Shown piece after piece: positions 49,229-62,800 of a stretch of 64,000 bases of DNA. Made by a program: the position numbers and the translations under genes. This stretch comes from Paramecium sonneborni (lineage: Eukaryota > Ciliophora > Oligohymenophorea > Peniculida > Parameciidae). The stretch lies in contig CAJJDN010000059.1 of the NCBI GenBank assembly GCA_905182985.1, positions 478,496 through 542,495 of the forward strand. The letters run 5' to 3'. Positions within the stretch are counted from its first letter, which is position 1; each line of letters begins with the position of its first letter. The notes beneath the pieces are model-generated. The model ran no database searches and had not been told where the DNA came from. It saw only the letters and a program-made list of their open reading frames with translations.

Positions 49229-50914
49229 TCAATTTTAAACATGATTAAAAGTTTTTTTTGAATTATTTTTAGGAGTCCCAGTTTCATATTCATTTGATTG
49301 TACTTCTTTAGTTTTCGGTAAATGTTACATTAAAAGATAGAAATCTTCATCCGATAAGTTCTATTCATCATCTTAAGGCTCTTCATTTTCAATTGCTTTT
49401 CCTAAAAATAAGCTTTATGATTAGTTTAACTGTTAAATTTATAAAGTGTTTTATTGATTTTCAATTGAGGCTTATGGATTCTAAAAAATTATAAATAAAC
49501 CACTTACCATTTTGATTATATTAATTTCTTCAAGCGAATAATTATCTATATTTTCTTATTTTAACTCTTATGGTATAATATTTTCAATCTTCTAATTAGT
49601 TGGTTTATCTTGTTCAAATTATTCAAATTATTCAAATTTTAATTTTATTCCAATGTTATGAGAATTTCTTATAACTTATTTATCACAAAAAGTGTTTAAT
49701 ATGAATTATAACCTAGATACTTCATATAACTGATTGGTTAGACATAATTTAGATTGAGCTATTTCTAATAATTTGTTATATTTATCTAAAAATAATAATG
49801 ATAATTTTTTTTATTTATACAAAATTTGATTTACTTTTCCTAGAAGGCTTTTTTTAAATGTAACGTCTTTGATTTAAGGATAATACATTTCAATTAGAGT
49901 TCTTAAGACTTTGAGTTCTAGATTTTTCTCATTTATCATATATGCTATGTGAGAAAAGAATAAAAAGAAAGAAATAATAGATCCAATATTTGCCAAAACT
50001 TCTGAGACTTTAGGGTATTCTACATGCAATGTTTATTATAATGTTCCTAATTCAAATTCAAAAGCTATAAAGACGTTATTTTAAAAAATATGAGTAAAAT
50101 AATCTAAGTCCATTTATTATATGTAAGATTATATTGAACTAGGATATTCAAGGATTTCTAAGCTTTCCAACAAGAATCCAGTATCTACTGAGATATTTGT
50201 TGAACCAACAACAATTTAACTAAAATAAGTAGTTCTATTATCGAAGGATGCATAGTAGTCTTATTCAACAACATCAATTTTTTTTGTGGAGGTATTATAT
50301 TAATTCATAAATGTATGCACTGATAATTAATTTTATTTTTGATTGAAAAATTATTTAATTCTTTCCTCTTTAGCACATTTCCAACCATCTGGTAATAGAT
50401 CTTAAAAGCAAGACTAGAATATTAAAAGATATTCTTTATTTGGATGGTCTAATGATTCATGTTCATTATTAGAGAGTTCTATATTTTTTACTTCTATTAA
50501 ATAAGTGCCATGCTTTTCTGATTTTTTATTAGGTAATAAAACTTAAGGTTCTTAAATTTCATCTTCTAATATTTCATATATCATTGGTAATAAAATTACA
50601 TTATTAGGGTCAAATGGATCTATTTAATCTTTTATACTTGTATGTTTTCTCAAACAAAATGAAGCTACTTAATCAAATGAAAGTGAATATGTATCAATCT
50701 TTGTTTATAAACTTGTAATTTTTGGCAAAATTTTTCCAGAATTCCATAAAATCAATTCATAAATGAGATATGCTAAGCTTAATCCATAAAGCACAACAGA
50801 TAGCAACCCTCCCAAACTTGTTTTGAATTATACTTCTCCATGAGCATAACTTGGTTTATAACTTGCTCCAAATTGATCTATTCTCCTCAAGAATTCAGCA
50901 ATATTATTAAGCAT
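49229..50914 (-). CDS. Ciliate two-TM protein, paralogue of 28738-30439
   Basis: ATG at 50914 (MLNNIAEFLRRIDQFGASYKPS), TGA at 49229-49231; one intron near 49476-49506 (GTAAGTGGTT...TTTTTTAG). Two hydrophobic helices, GGLLSVVLYGLSLAYLIYELI near the N-terminus and GSIISFFLFFSHIAYMIN in the middle, with motifs shared with 28738-30439 (DQFGAS, YPKVSEVLANIGSI, IEMYYPQIK, LTNQLYEVSRLQFIL). Acidic Asn/Glu/Gln tail. Its 5' 247 bp recur at 51793-52039 because of artefact C. Confidence 0.8.
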
Positions 50915-52916
50915 TTAATAAATTACACTTTAATACCAAAATTCTGAGATTTGTTTGATGACATAATTTTAAGTTTAATTATAATTAATATAAGAATTTA
51001 CGTCATCAATGATATATTGAATAATATAAATTTATAAATTTATAAATTTATAAGTTAAAATTAGTATAAATATAATCAAACACAAATAAATTATCGTATT
51101 CATTTATTATAATTAATACGATATTCAAAATCTGAAATAATCAATTAATCTTGATTTCTCAACAAAAAAAATATAAACTAAGTTCAGAATAAAAATGTAT
51201 GTTATCTTATTTTAAGAAATTAATTCTACTAAATTAAAAATATTTAAAATGAAAAAGAGTATATTTCCAGCTAATTAAAATAAGTATTACGTTTTAGCAA
51301 ACTACTTTTTCATAATAGGGAATGCCCAATATAAAATGCATAATCCATTAAATCCAAAGTAGTATAGGAGAGACATAGCAGAGATAGGTAATACAATCCA
51401 TGTTAATTGTTATCTAAATAAATAACATACAATAACAACAGCAATTATTCCTTCCCACATAACAGCACCTATGTATATGGAAATAGATAGTTCAAAAGTG
51501 TCAGCAATAAAACAGTGTAATTAATACCAAATAAAAAGGGATACAGTGGATAAAATAATTTGTAAGGTTCCTTTTTTATAAATTTAAGAAAATAAGTGAG
51601 AAAATCCATAACAAAAATAAACAATTCCAACTACAAATCCAAATGGAATTGAATTAGCTAATATAACAAAACTAAACCATTTGAATGGTAAAGAGAATAA
51701 AAACAAGACAGAATTCAAAAATCCAATAGTTTATAAGAATGACATGATGATGTATATTAAAATACCCAATCTATTAGCATATGAAAAACTGNCTTAATCA
51801 AATGAAAGTGAATATGTATCAATCTTTGTTTATAAACTTGTAATTTTTGGCAAAATTTTTCCAGAATTCCATAAAATCAATTCATAAATGAGATATGCTA
51901 AGCTTAATCCATAAAGCACAACAGATAGCAACCCTCCCAAACTTGTTTTGAATTATACTTCTCCATGAGCATAACTTGGTTTATAACTTGCTCCAAATTG
52001 ATCTATTCTCCTCAAGAATTCAGCAATATTATTAAGCATTTAATAAATTACACTTTAATACCAAAATTCTGAGATTTGTTTGATGACATAATTTTAAGTT
52101 TAATTATAATTAATATAAGAATTTACGTCATCAATGATATATTGAATAATATAAATTTATAAATTTATAAATTTATAAGTTAAAATTAGTATAAATATAA
52201 TCAAACACAAATAAATTATCGTATTCATTTATTATAATTAATACGATATTCAAAATCTGAAATAATCAATTAATCTTGATTTCTCAACAAAAAAAATATA
52301 AACTAAGTTCAGAATAAAAATGTATGTTATCTTATTTTAAGAAATTAATTCTACTAAATTAAAAATATTTAAAATGAAAAAGAGTATATTTCCAGCTAAT
52401 TAAAATAAGTATTACGTTTTAGCAAACTACTTTTTCATAATAGGGAATGCCCAATATAAAATGCATAATCCATTAAATCCAAAGTAGTATAGGAGAGACA
52501 TAGCAGAGATAGGTAATACAATCCATGTTAATTGTTATCTAAATAAATAACATACAATAACAACAGCAATTATTCCTTCCCACATAACAGCACCTATGTA
52601 TATGGAAATAGATAGTTCAAAAGTGTCAGCAATAAAACAGTGTAATTAATACCAAATAAAAAGGGATACAGTGGATAAAATAATTTGTAAGGTTCCTTTT
52701 TTATAAATTTAAGAAAATAAGTGAGAAAATCCATAACAAAAATAAACAATTCCAACTACAAATCCAAATGGAATTGAATTAGCTAATATAACAAAACTAA
52801 ACCATTTGAATGGTAAAGAGAATAAAAACAAGACAGAATTCAAAAATCCAATAGTTTATAAGAATGACATGATGATGTATATTAAAATACCCAATCTATT
52901 AGCATATGAAAAACTG
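50668..52916. repeat. Exact 1124-bp direct duplication joined by one n (probable assembly artefact C)
   Basis: 50668-51791 and 51793-52916 appear identical (offset 1125), n at 51792. The left copy carries a C-terminal fragment of the RBR ligase (stop at 51125) and the right copy an N-terminal fragment of the two-TM gene (52039 downward). One copy is expected in the real genome. Confidence 0.9.
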
Positions 52917-53542
52917 CACATTCTTAACATATGTACATTCCACTTAGATTTACAATACCAACAAAATTAATGTTGACAAGCTTTACATGTCATATGTTAA
53001 CAACCTCCATTTCTTTAAATTTAAACTCCACATTGAGGACATTCATTTGTAAATAAAAAACAATATATGAAATCCTTGATATTAAAATACATATTTGAAA
53101 ACCCATATTCTAATTAAACAACCTAAGATGATATAGAGAAATCCAACCATTTAGTTTAGCAAGAAATACAATGTAAAGGTTAGTCACATCTTAAATTTAA
53201 ATCAATAAATCCAAAATTATTACATCTGCCATTAGGACATGGTTTAATATCTTAATTTTTTAAGTATTCTTTTAATAAGATTTCTGAAAGTTATAATTCG
53301 TAAAGTGGATATTTACAAATATTTTAGAGTTCTTATCTTGAATAGATATATGAACAATTTTAGTTAGGACATTTGAAGTTAGTAATGTATGTTTCATTGT
53401 TTTTTATTCCAAACCAATTTATTAAACAAGGAATGCAATTATAACAATTGCATGGAGTTATAAATGAATCATTTGAGAAACAAATTTGACAAATTTTCAT
53501 ATTTATATATTTCTGACAAATTAATAATATTTTTAGATCCAA
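52250..53542 (-). CDS. RBR-type (RING1-IBR-RING2) ubiquitin ligase with multi-pass membrane C-terminus
   Basis: ATG at 53542, TGA at 52250-52252, about 430 aa, intronless. RING1-like CQICFSND...CNCYNCIPC starts near residue 18; IBR-like IKPCPNGRCNNFG...CDQPLHCISCQTKW follows; RING2 is CPQCGVQIQRNGGCQHMTCK then HQFCWYC. In RBR ligases the Cys of the GGCxHM motif forms the ubiquitin thioester, and it is present. The last about 230 residues have six or so hydrophobic helices (e.g. FFLQTIGFLNSVLFLFSLPF-like and IILSTVSLFIWYQLHCFIA), more than the two of RNF19-type proteins. Probably acts at an internal membrane. Start is 15 bp from the stop of the histidine kinase. Confidence 0.88.
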
Positions 53543-53557
53543 AATTTATATAAATAG

Positions 53558-56065
53558 TCAAAGAATATCGTAATATTGAAGCACTTATGCTAATGAGTCT
53601 TTTTTAACAGGTTTTGAGATGTAATAATCAATTCCATTTTAATAACATTGTTCTTTTGTTTCATTATCTGTAAATGCAGTACATGCTATAATTGAAATTG
53701 AAAATTTCTTTTTGATTTATCTAGATGCTTCCCATCCATCTAAAAGAGGCATATTAATATCCATAAATATTAATTAATATTATTTATCACTACATCTACT
53801 ACAATATGCTATTTTTATAATAAAATATACTTTTTTTTTAATTTGTAAAAATTAAATCTACACATTCTTTTCCATTAAAAACCTAATCTGAAGATAAATT
53901 GAATTATTCTAATAATATTGATAGTGCCATTATATTGATTTATTCATCATCTACAATTAGAATTAATGGGCAACGACAATCTGAATTCAATTAATTAATT
54001 TTTATCTAACTTTGTTATTATGATATTTATTATTATTATTATAATTATTATTATTATTATTAATCTGATGGTTTAATATATTTAATTCTATTTTGATATT
54101 CATCAATTGAACATTCTTTGTTGACTGAATCTTAAGAAACAGCATCAATTAATTTTTAGACAAGTTTTAATTTATTATGAGGTCTTCTTTCTCTTATTTA
54201 ATTAATCTCATTTGGAGGTACTTTATTATTCAATAAATGTGAAAATTTAGATCTCATTTGAGTCATTCTTAAATGTTCAACTCCAGCATTTACTTAGCTT
54301 TGTCTAGTGTCAATTATAACTTTTTTATTTAATTATACTAAAGGACTTCTAGGATTATTTGGTTTTATTGAAGGACTTATAATTTAATGGTAAACAGAAA
54401 ACCAACAATGAAATCCTTTACCTGTTGAAGTTTCAAATCTCAATCCTCCACCTTTTTCATATCTCTATTATGATAAGGCTTCTGCTATCTTATTACTAAT
54501 AAATAAACCTAAACCAAAACCAGCAGTATTTTTTGAAATCTTTGATATTGATGGTACTCCTTACTATAATAATTATACTAAACGTTATTATTCCTCTTTT
54601 GTCATTCCTATACCTGTGTCTTCAACATGAAAAATAATTTCTTAATGTTTTTAATTTAATATTTATTTTTCAACTCTCAATTTTATATTACCATGTAATG
54701 TAAATTTTTATGCATTTGACACTAAATTTATTAAAATTTATTTAATTCTATTTTTATCTGATATTATTTCTTAAATCTATATATTATTTTCAAATTCAAT
54801 TTCTAAATTCTTTTTTTTAATTTAATCCTTAAATAATGAAACCACTTCTAATATAAGTTCTCTAATATTGAAATTAGAAACTTCCAAACTAAATGTTTTA
54901 CCTAAAATACTGTTATAATCCATCATATCTAATACCATACTATGCATAACCTTTCCATTGGCTAATATTGGTTTAAAAAATTATTCTTAAATATATTTTG
55001 GTACTTATTTATGACATTCGGCAACTTATGCTAAAGCAAGTATATAATTTAATGAAGTATTATATTCATGACTAAAACTTTTAAATAATTATTATATAGT
55101 TGTTTATGTAAACACTTTCTTAATCTACAATTTATACTCTTCGACATTTTATATAATTATGGTGAAAGATTTTGAATCAAGAATAAAAATCTTCAAATAA
55201 AATTCATTAAACCCTTTAATACAAAAAACTTCAAATTCATAAGGATATTTTTGAATTTATTTTAATTATTCTAACACTTCTTTTAATGTATAACTTTATT
55301 AAAATTCCTTTATATCTTAAGCCGATGGAAACTTACAACTAAATTAATCCTATAACACTGATTTAGTAGATTTATCTATTGAAATCAAAGGACTTTCTAA
55401 AATATTTTGAATTGTTGTGTTTTTCAATAAATTATGAGCTCTTGAATTAGACATAATAAGATTATAGGTCCAATCTAATTTTATAATTCCTACTAAATTG
55501 TTTTGCATTTCTTATAATCGATCAGAATCAGAATTTGTTCTTATGTGTATTGTATCCTCGAAATCAGTATCATTTCGTTTTAATTATCTGTCTTGTTCTT
55601 TTGGATTAACTAATGAGAATAGGATTAAAATAAATATTATAACAATTGGCTAACCATTATTTAAATTTAAAAGGACTTTCCAAACACATAGAGAAACCAA
55701 GTGTAAAACTTTGCAGATGAGAAAATAATATCTCTTTGTTTCATTTTTATTTAAGGTATCATAAATCTAAGGAGGTAGTAGAAAAAGGAAAAGTCTTTCT
55801 GAATTAATTGCAGAAAGTATAACTATGATATGAAAAATACATACTTACAACATTCAATATCAAGAGTAATATTGGAACCAAAATACACAATGATTCTCTA
55901 GTTTTTTATAAATATTGAACTGAAAGGAAACAAAGTATTATTGCAAATTCAATACCATGGTAAAACAGCTATCTCTATCATATTAATAATGTACTCAATC
56001 CCAAAAACCATTTCATAGATTGTATTACAAAGCCAAATGCTACTATATAAAAAAGCTAATATCAT
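53558..56065 (-). CDS. Hybrid sensor histidine kinase with receiver domain
   Basis: TGA at 53558-53560. Order: several N-terminal membrane helices, phosphoacceptor helix with KSFSHEYNTSLNYIL (His near 55066), N-box NLVSNAQKF, G1 DTGIGM, G2 GFGLGLFISNKIAEAL, a poly-Gln linker, then a receiver with LILIVDDEQIN, phospho-acceptor Asp in FMDINMPLLDGW, and SKPVKK. All key DDK receiver residues are present. Introns include about 36 nt near 55930 and one near 55830. The start is uncertain: 56065 (MILAFLYSS) is the first ATG in the coding frame, but an extra upstream exon from ATG at 56232 is possible. Such phosphorelay kinases are numerous in ciliates; signal unknown. Confidence 0.85.
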
Positions 56066-56265
56066 TTAAAATAAAAATAATGTTAAATTAAAAAAATTAG
56101 AACAACAAAGATAATTAATACAAGTGCTATCAGTATTCAATATTTAAAATAGTTTTTATCATTTTTTTTTAATGAGACTAGATAATCAATTTCTTCATGA
56201 TATTTTTCTATATTTTTTTCTTCAAAAATCATATTACACATTCAATATATTCTTAATTTAATTAT

Positions 56266-56614
56266 TATACATTCAAATTAATGCATGCCTCAATCTCTTT
56301 CTTATCCTTATTACTTGAATTTTAGAATTATTCATTCTCTATCTCAAGAAATAGATATTTTTAAAATAATAAAAATCCTATTTCTTATAATGAGTAATTA
56401 ATATTTGATCATTATTTGGGAGACTATTTATTTTTGAATTTCATAAAAATTACAATATTTTCATTGTTGTATAGTTTTCTTACTTAAATTAAGATTCCTG
56501 TTTAGAAAATTTATTTTGTGATAATCCTCAAATTTAAGTTTATTTTAGTTATTTAACTGAAATTTAAAAATTCTATTTTAAGTAATTTCAAGAGTAGTAA
56601 TTATCTAATGAATT
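56266..56614. other. Intergenic interval, nothing recognised
   Basis: About 350 bp between the kinase 5' end and the downstream end of the channel locus. AT-rich, no protein-like frame or repeat. Confidence 0.5.
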
Positions 56615-56864
56615 TCATAATACGTCAACTTCAAATCTGATTTTCTAATAATTACTCTTATCTTACATGCTTAAATGGTATTTTACTTAATTGATTGAAT
56701 TTAATAAGATTTTCAATCTATTTCTAGATTTAAAGTATTTTGTTTTCTATAATTTCCTTAGAGTTTTTTAAATTTAAATCAAGGTCCTCAAAATCAATAT
56801 TCATGTATCTTTCAAGATAATTAATGATATTATTTTGAAAATAAAAATATATAGATATTTTAAA
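56615..56864 (-). other. Coding-like extension after the channel stop codon
   Basis: The channel frame continues past its TGA (56865-56867) with about 75 sensible codons (NNIINYLERYMNIDFEDLDL; KEIIENKILQIQKQIENLIK), one 22-nt intron at 56645-56666 (GTAAGATAAGAGTAATTATTAG), and a final TGA at 56615-56617. It could be a UGA-readthrough C-terminus, a separate small gene starting at ATG 56804, or the relic of a longer tail after a stop mutation. Confidence 0.5.
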
Positions 56865-59800
56865 TCATTTAGCGGATTCTATGTAGGGACTGTTGAGTTC
56901 GCTTGTTTAACTTAAAGATATTTGTTGCCTATTAAAAATTTGGATTAAAGAAGTTTTATTACTGTTGACGTTAAGGTCGCTTTAATATACAGTAAGGTCA
57001 GGTGGAATGCAAAATTGATTATAAGACTCTCTTGATGTATTAGAAATAATGCTTTGTGGTTCACGTTGAGCAATTTCTGAGTTTGAATAGCAATAATATG
57101 AATCTGAGCTTTATTCACTGAATTCCTAAGGTTTTTTAAGTGCTTTATCTTATGCCTTTTCTGAGAATCTTTTAAATGCCTTGAAACACATCATTACATA
57201 TAATAATTAAACACATGGATTAACTCCATTAATATAGATTCTATTTTTTCTAATTCTTTATAAAGTTTATTCTTCATGTTATTTTACTTTAGATTTAGCT
57301 TCTTTATTAGTTTTTTGCATAAATTATTATTAGAACATTTTCATAATGGTAAAGAATACATAATGATATTCTAGTTCTCCTTCATCTGTGGCTGTCATTT
57401 CCATAGTCATAATCATAGTTGCTACTTTCTTTTTAGAATCTGCTGTTACAATATTAATAATTCTATCAATATTCTCTTGAGTTTATTTAACATCCTAATT
57501 AAATTTCTTCCAGTCATCCAAAGCTGATATAATTTTTTCATTTAAATCATAACCTAGAGGAGATTTAATTGTTAAAACAAGATTAATCAATTATTTTACT
57601 TTGATATATTTTCCTCCATAATGCTTAGATAAAGGAGCCCAACCATCTATAAAATCTTATTCAAATTCTTTGAATCTTTATAAAGGATTATCTGAATTGA
57701 TATAAAACTTTTCGTATTATTAAATTACAATCAATACAAATAAATTTAACATGATTCTTTAAATTGCTATTGAAAATATTATAAAGAATAGACTATGCAC
57801 TGCTCCATGAGATTCCATTATATCATAAATTATTAAATATTGACCTTCACCAGTAGTACATCTAAATAATGTTAATAGTGCATGGTGAAAATTCTTAAAA
57901 TTATAAGTTTCATTAATAATATTTCCTTCTTTAATATCAGAATATAAAAATGCTGCTAGGATTGCAAATATACAATACATTAATAACATAAGTAAGATTA
58001 ATTCAAATAATTCGGGTAATGCAAAAGTAGCAGTATCAATTAGTTTTTTTAAACCTTTCAACTATTTTACCAATCTAAATAATTTTGTTACTCTTAATAC
58101 TCTAAACACTCTAAATAATTAAGGACCAGATTACAAAAAAGAATTTTAGTTACTAGCATCATTGAGTTTCAGAATGGTATCAAAACCTGATGTCAAAACA
58201 ACGAAAAAATCAAATTAATTCCAACTATTCCTAAAGTATCCTCTTGGACCATATGCAATTATTTTTAGAATACATTCTCCAATGAAAATAAAGTTGAAAC
58301 ATAGATTCAAATTCTCTAGTATCTAATTGTAATTACTTGAAGATTCTAAAAATTAAATTTATGCTTACCATCATAATTCAAGGATAACACAATTATGTTG
58401 AAAATTATAAGAAATATTATTATTCCATCAAAACATTTGTTCGATATAATTTTGAAAATAGCTGCTCTACATTTATTTAATGGAGGATAATATAATGCAA
58501 AATTAGGGTTTGAAGATATTATCATTTTCTATATATTTATCCAATCTTCTTAATCAGCTGAAATCACCTTATCTTTTAAAGAAAGTTCTGCAAATTTATA
58601 GTTAACAAAAATGACACCTGTAAACAAATCCATCAATAATATAGATCCTGTATAAATAAATATAAGAAAATATAATATTATCCATAAATTAGAATTTTTC
58701 TTAGGACCATCTTCACTTGCATCAATATACCAATATATCTGTTTATCCCAATCATCTCTTCTACTGAGAATGAATAATGTCAATATTGCATTAAAAATAT
58801 TATCAAAATTCATATTTCGATAACTCCATTCTCCTCCAAGCTATTCGCATTTTTATTAATCATAATAATTAAATTCATTTTTTGTGAAAATTTCACAATA
58901 GTGCATTTTATCTTATAGCAAACTTACACCTAAAATTCCAAACATAATAAACACTAAAAGGATTATAAGAGTCACATTTATTACACCTGAAAGTGAGTTT
59001 AATAGAGTAGTTACTAATAATTTAAGCTATTTATTTTCCTTTACTAGTCTTAATGGCCTTAATGTTCTCAATAATCTTAGTACTTTTATATAGCTCAAAT
59101 TTTTATCTGTATAAGGTATATCAATAATTGAAAATACTATAATTATAAAATCTAAAACATTCCATGTGTTTCTCATGTATGTATTTGGTTCTGTTATAAA
59201 ACCTTATGCAATTATTTTGAGGATAAATTCAAACAAAAATACACAAGTAATAAAAATATCTAATCCAAACATAAAGTCATTATAATATGTATCCAATATC
59301 AATTTTATAGTACTAAAGCTTATAACAAATAAGATTATTATAGAAAATATTTTATGATTTATAATTCTTGAACAAATTATTCTTACAACATTCTGTTCAT
59401 CAAATAAAAATAATGAAATTTTACATTATCTGAAATCAAAGTTATATGTAAAAGCATTTTTCATAGTTGACATTCTCATATCATTTGAACTTGAATTACT
59501 GAAGAATGTTTTATCCTTTTAAAAAATAGGATTTTCTGGACTATCTTCATTTACTTTGTCAACAAATGTTACAGTAATTTAAGGTTTTGGATATTGAATA
59601 GATACTGATTAATATTCATCTTCAAAATAGTTCAATAAACTAGCCATCAATAAATTTAATAAAACATAATTTCCAATGAAAATCCAGATTAGTAAATAAA
59701 TAATAACTAATGAATTATTCACCTCTGAAAAAAGCAATTCATAGAGAACATCAATCCATTAGAGAATTAAAATTTAAGTAACAACTAATAAACTATCTAA

Positions 59801-62800
59801 AAAAGTGTCAAAACTAGTTCTGTATTATGTATTTGTTAGAGTTTCTGAAAAAAATGACATGCCCAACAATGTAAATATATAGATAAATAGAAATAATAAA
59901 AATGTTATATACAGTAGTGAATAGAAAGCATTACTCAATATTTAGATTAAAAAACTTGTGTACGCTAAACTTCTAATTAAAATAATTATAATAATTACCT
60001 CACTAATTTGGTTACTCTTAGTATTCTAAATGCTCTAAAAAGTCTTAGAGATCTAAAGGCTTATAAATGAGAACCACTTCCTGAAGATAAAAAAAATAAA
60101 TCAATTAAACTAATTAGAACTATAGACATATCAAAGATATTCATAATATCTTTACTGTAATTAGAAATACCATAAGTAAAAATCTTTAATAATTATTCTA
60201 AAGTGAATAAAATTGTGAAAAACAAATTTAAATTCTCCAATTCTGTTTTATTGCTAATTAAACCATCTAAGCCTAATACTATAGTATTGGCTAAGACAAA
60301 AAGATTAATAAAGTATTCAAAAGTATTTGTATTTAGAATAATATTTAATTTAAATCTAGCAAGTTGACATATGCCAAAAATGCCTTTCATGTAAATGAAA
60401 AAATTAGCTTAAGTATAATTTAAGGCTATAATAATCTTATCGTATTTATTCATCATAAAAGGATCGAAATCAACAGCTTTGACTTCTAAAATTGAAGCCT
60501 CAGTTATTAATTCTCCATTCAAATTTTCAATATCCTATATTTTTTGTGAGTGAAATTATTAATAAAATTTATGATGATGAAAGTATTCTTCCTTTGGTAT
60601 TTTAATTTCAGGATTTTTTATTTCAACTTCATCTATTCTATTATATAATTACTAGTCAGTTAAATCTTAACTAAAAAGCTCTTTATATTATTTATATGTG
60701 TATTTTTAAATTGGATTGTAAGGTTTATAATAAGATTTTCCAATAATTTTTTGACGATTGCTTCCATTAAAGGACGAAGGAGATCTAGCAATATAATCTC
60801 CTTATCTAGCAAATTTTGATTATTATTTAACGACATCAGGAAATATTTTAAAATTTATATTCGAGGATTCTTTTGAAGAATCGTAAGTTTGTTTGCGATC
60901 TTTTTTTTCAAATGTCTTTTCATTAAATTGAATTTACAATTAGTAGCGCATTAAAATTTTCATGTTTCTTCGTTTTTCTTCTCTCTTTTAAAGTTCATTT
61001 AATTATGTTTGTTTTTCTAAAGATGGTAATATATTGTTAATTGATTCACAAATATATTCCTTATAAAGAACCCTTGGATATAATTTTGTTTCAAAAAGTC
61101 TAATCTTTAATTTTTCATCTTCTAAATTAGTTTCTTAAATTTAAGGTTTAAATTATTCAGCTTTCTTCAACTTTTTTGATGTGTTTTACAATTATTTAGG
61201 AGGTTCTTTTTCAGGTTTATTTTCTTTATCTTCTTAATATAGAATATCTAACTCTTAAAATCTTTCCTTCACTTTTTCTTCTGTGATTGATTCGATTTCT
61301 GTTAAAGAAACACTCAAAGAATTTTCCTATTATTTGACTTCTTACCCCATTTTACTTTTTCTTAGAGCTTATTTAACTGTTGTTATTAAGGTTGGAGCTT
61401 TCTAAAAAGAAGAGGCAATCAATTTGACTTCTTTAATCAATTTTTATTAAGCTAAAGTTTATCTAGGGTTTCTTTCTTTTTCTCCTTAAAGCATTTATTC
61501 TAATTCTTATAGAGGATTGCTCTCTAAAATACTTGTTCCTCTTTTTAATATATTTTTTTAAGTTGCTCTTCTATACAGATGAGCTTAATTATTAGAATCA
61601 TTATTTTTTAATTTTTAATCATTATTTTTCAATTTTTAATCATCATTTTTTACTCCATAAATTCCATGTAATGTTATATTAGTATTTGGATGTTTTAATT
61701 TTCTTGGTTTACTATATTCTTTAATTAATAATGGTTTAAAGGGTAATTTGATTTAAGAAGATTGATTTACAGAATTTTCAATAAATGTAGGTTATTTAGG
61801 TTAAATTGATCTTACAATTCTTGATCTTCTCATACTTTATTATCTCTGAAAATTTTATTTTTTTCTATTTTCAATTATTGGTTTGTAAATATTCAATCTT
61901 TTTAATTATCTGTAATTATAAGACACTTCCTCAATTTGGTTATCCTCAATTTAATTAGATTTTTTAAAATTTACTTTCAAAATAGCCAGCGTCAAATTAA
62001 TTAAGAAATAAGCACTAATGATAATAATAATAATAAAATATAGAACTGCTACTTCTGAAAAAGTGTATATAATTGATGCCATAATATCCACCCAACCCTC
62101 TAGATTACTTATAATAAAAACTTGCAGTAAAGCTAGACCAAAATGATCAAAACTTAAATACCCTTTTCTTGGGTTTTCTAACATTTTACCACATATTTAA
62201 TTATCAAGACATTTATGGCAATATTGCTATTCTATTTAGAATGATTAGATTCCATATTCATCAAAACATCTATATTTAGTGTATCCTTAAAATAATTATA
62301 ATCCAATTATTGCAAAAATAACATATGTAAAACCCAATACTAATAATGCATTTGCCATTTCATTAATAGATAAGAAAAATGTGGTCATAATTTGCTTAAG
62401 TGATTATATTGATGAAATTGCTTTTAAAGGTCTTAAGACTCTGAGTGACCTCAAAGCACTTAATTAAACTGAATTGCTCATAAAATATTATAAAGATCCT
62501 GCAACTATAACCAAAGCATCTATGACATTCCAAATATCTCTCAAATATGCACCTTAATTCAAAATTAAACCTTTTCCAATTATTTTTATCATTGCTTCTA
62601 TATAAAATAGTATTAAAAAGATTAGTTCTATTTTCTCTTAATCATCATACTAAATTGAGAGCAAAACTGAATTTATTATTATTACTACTAGAGTTAATAC
62701 CTCAAATATTTAGTGTTTTTAAATTTTCAAAGCCATGTATGAAATCGTTCTTATTAAAATTAGTATTTATTTTCTTATCTGCAACATGGGATATCTTAGC

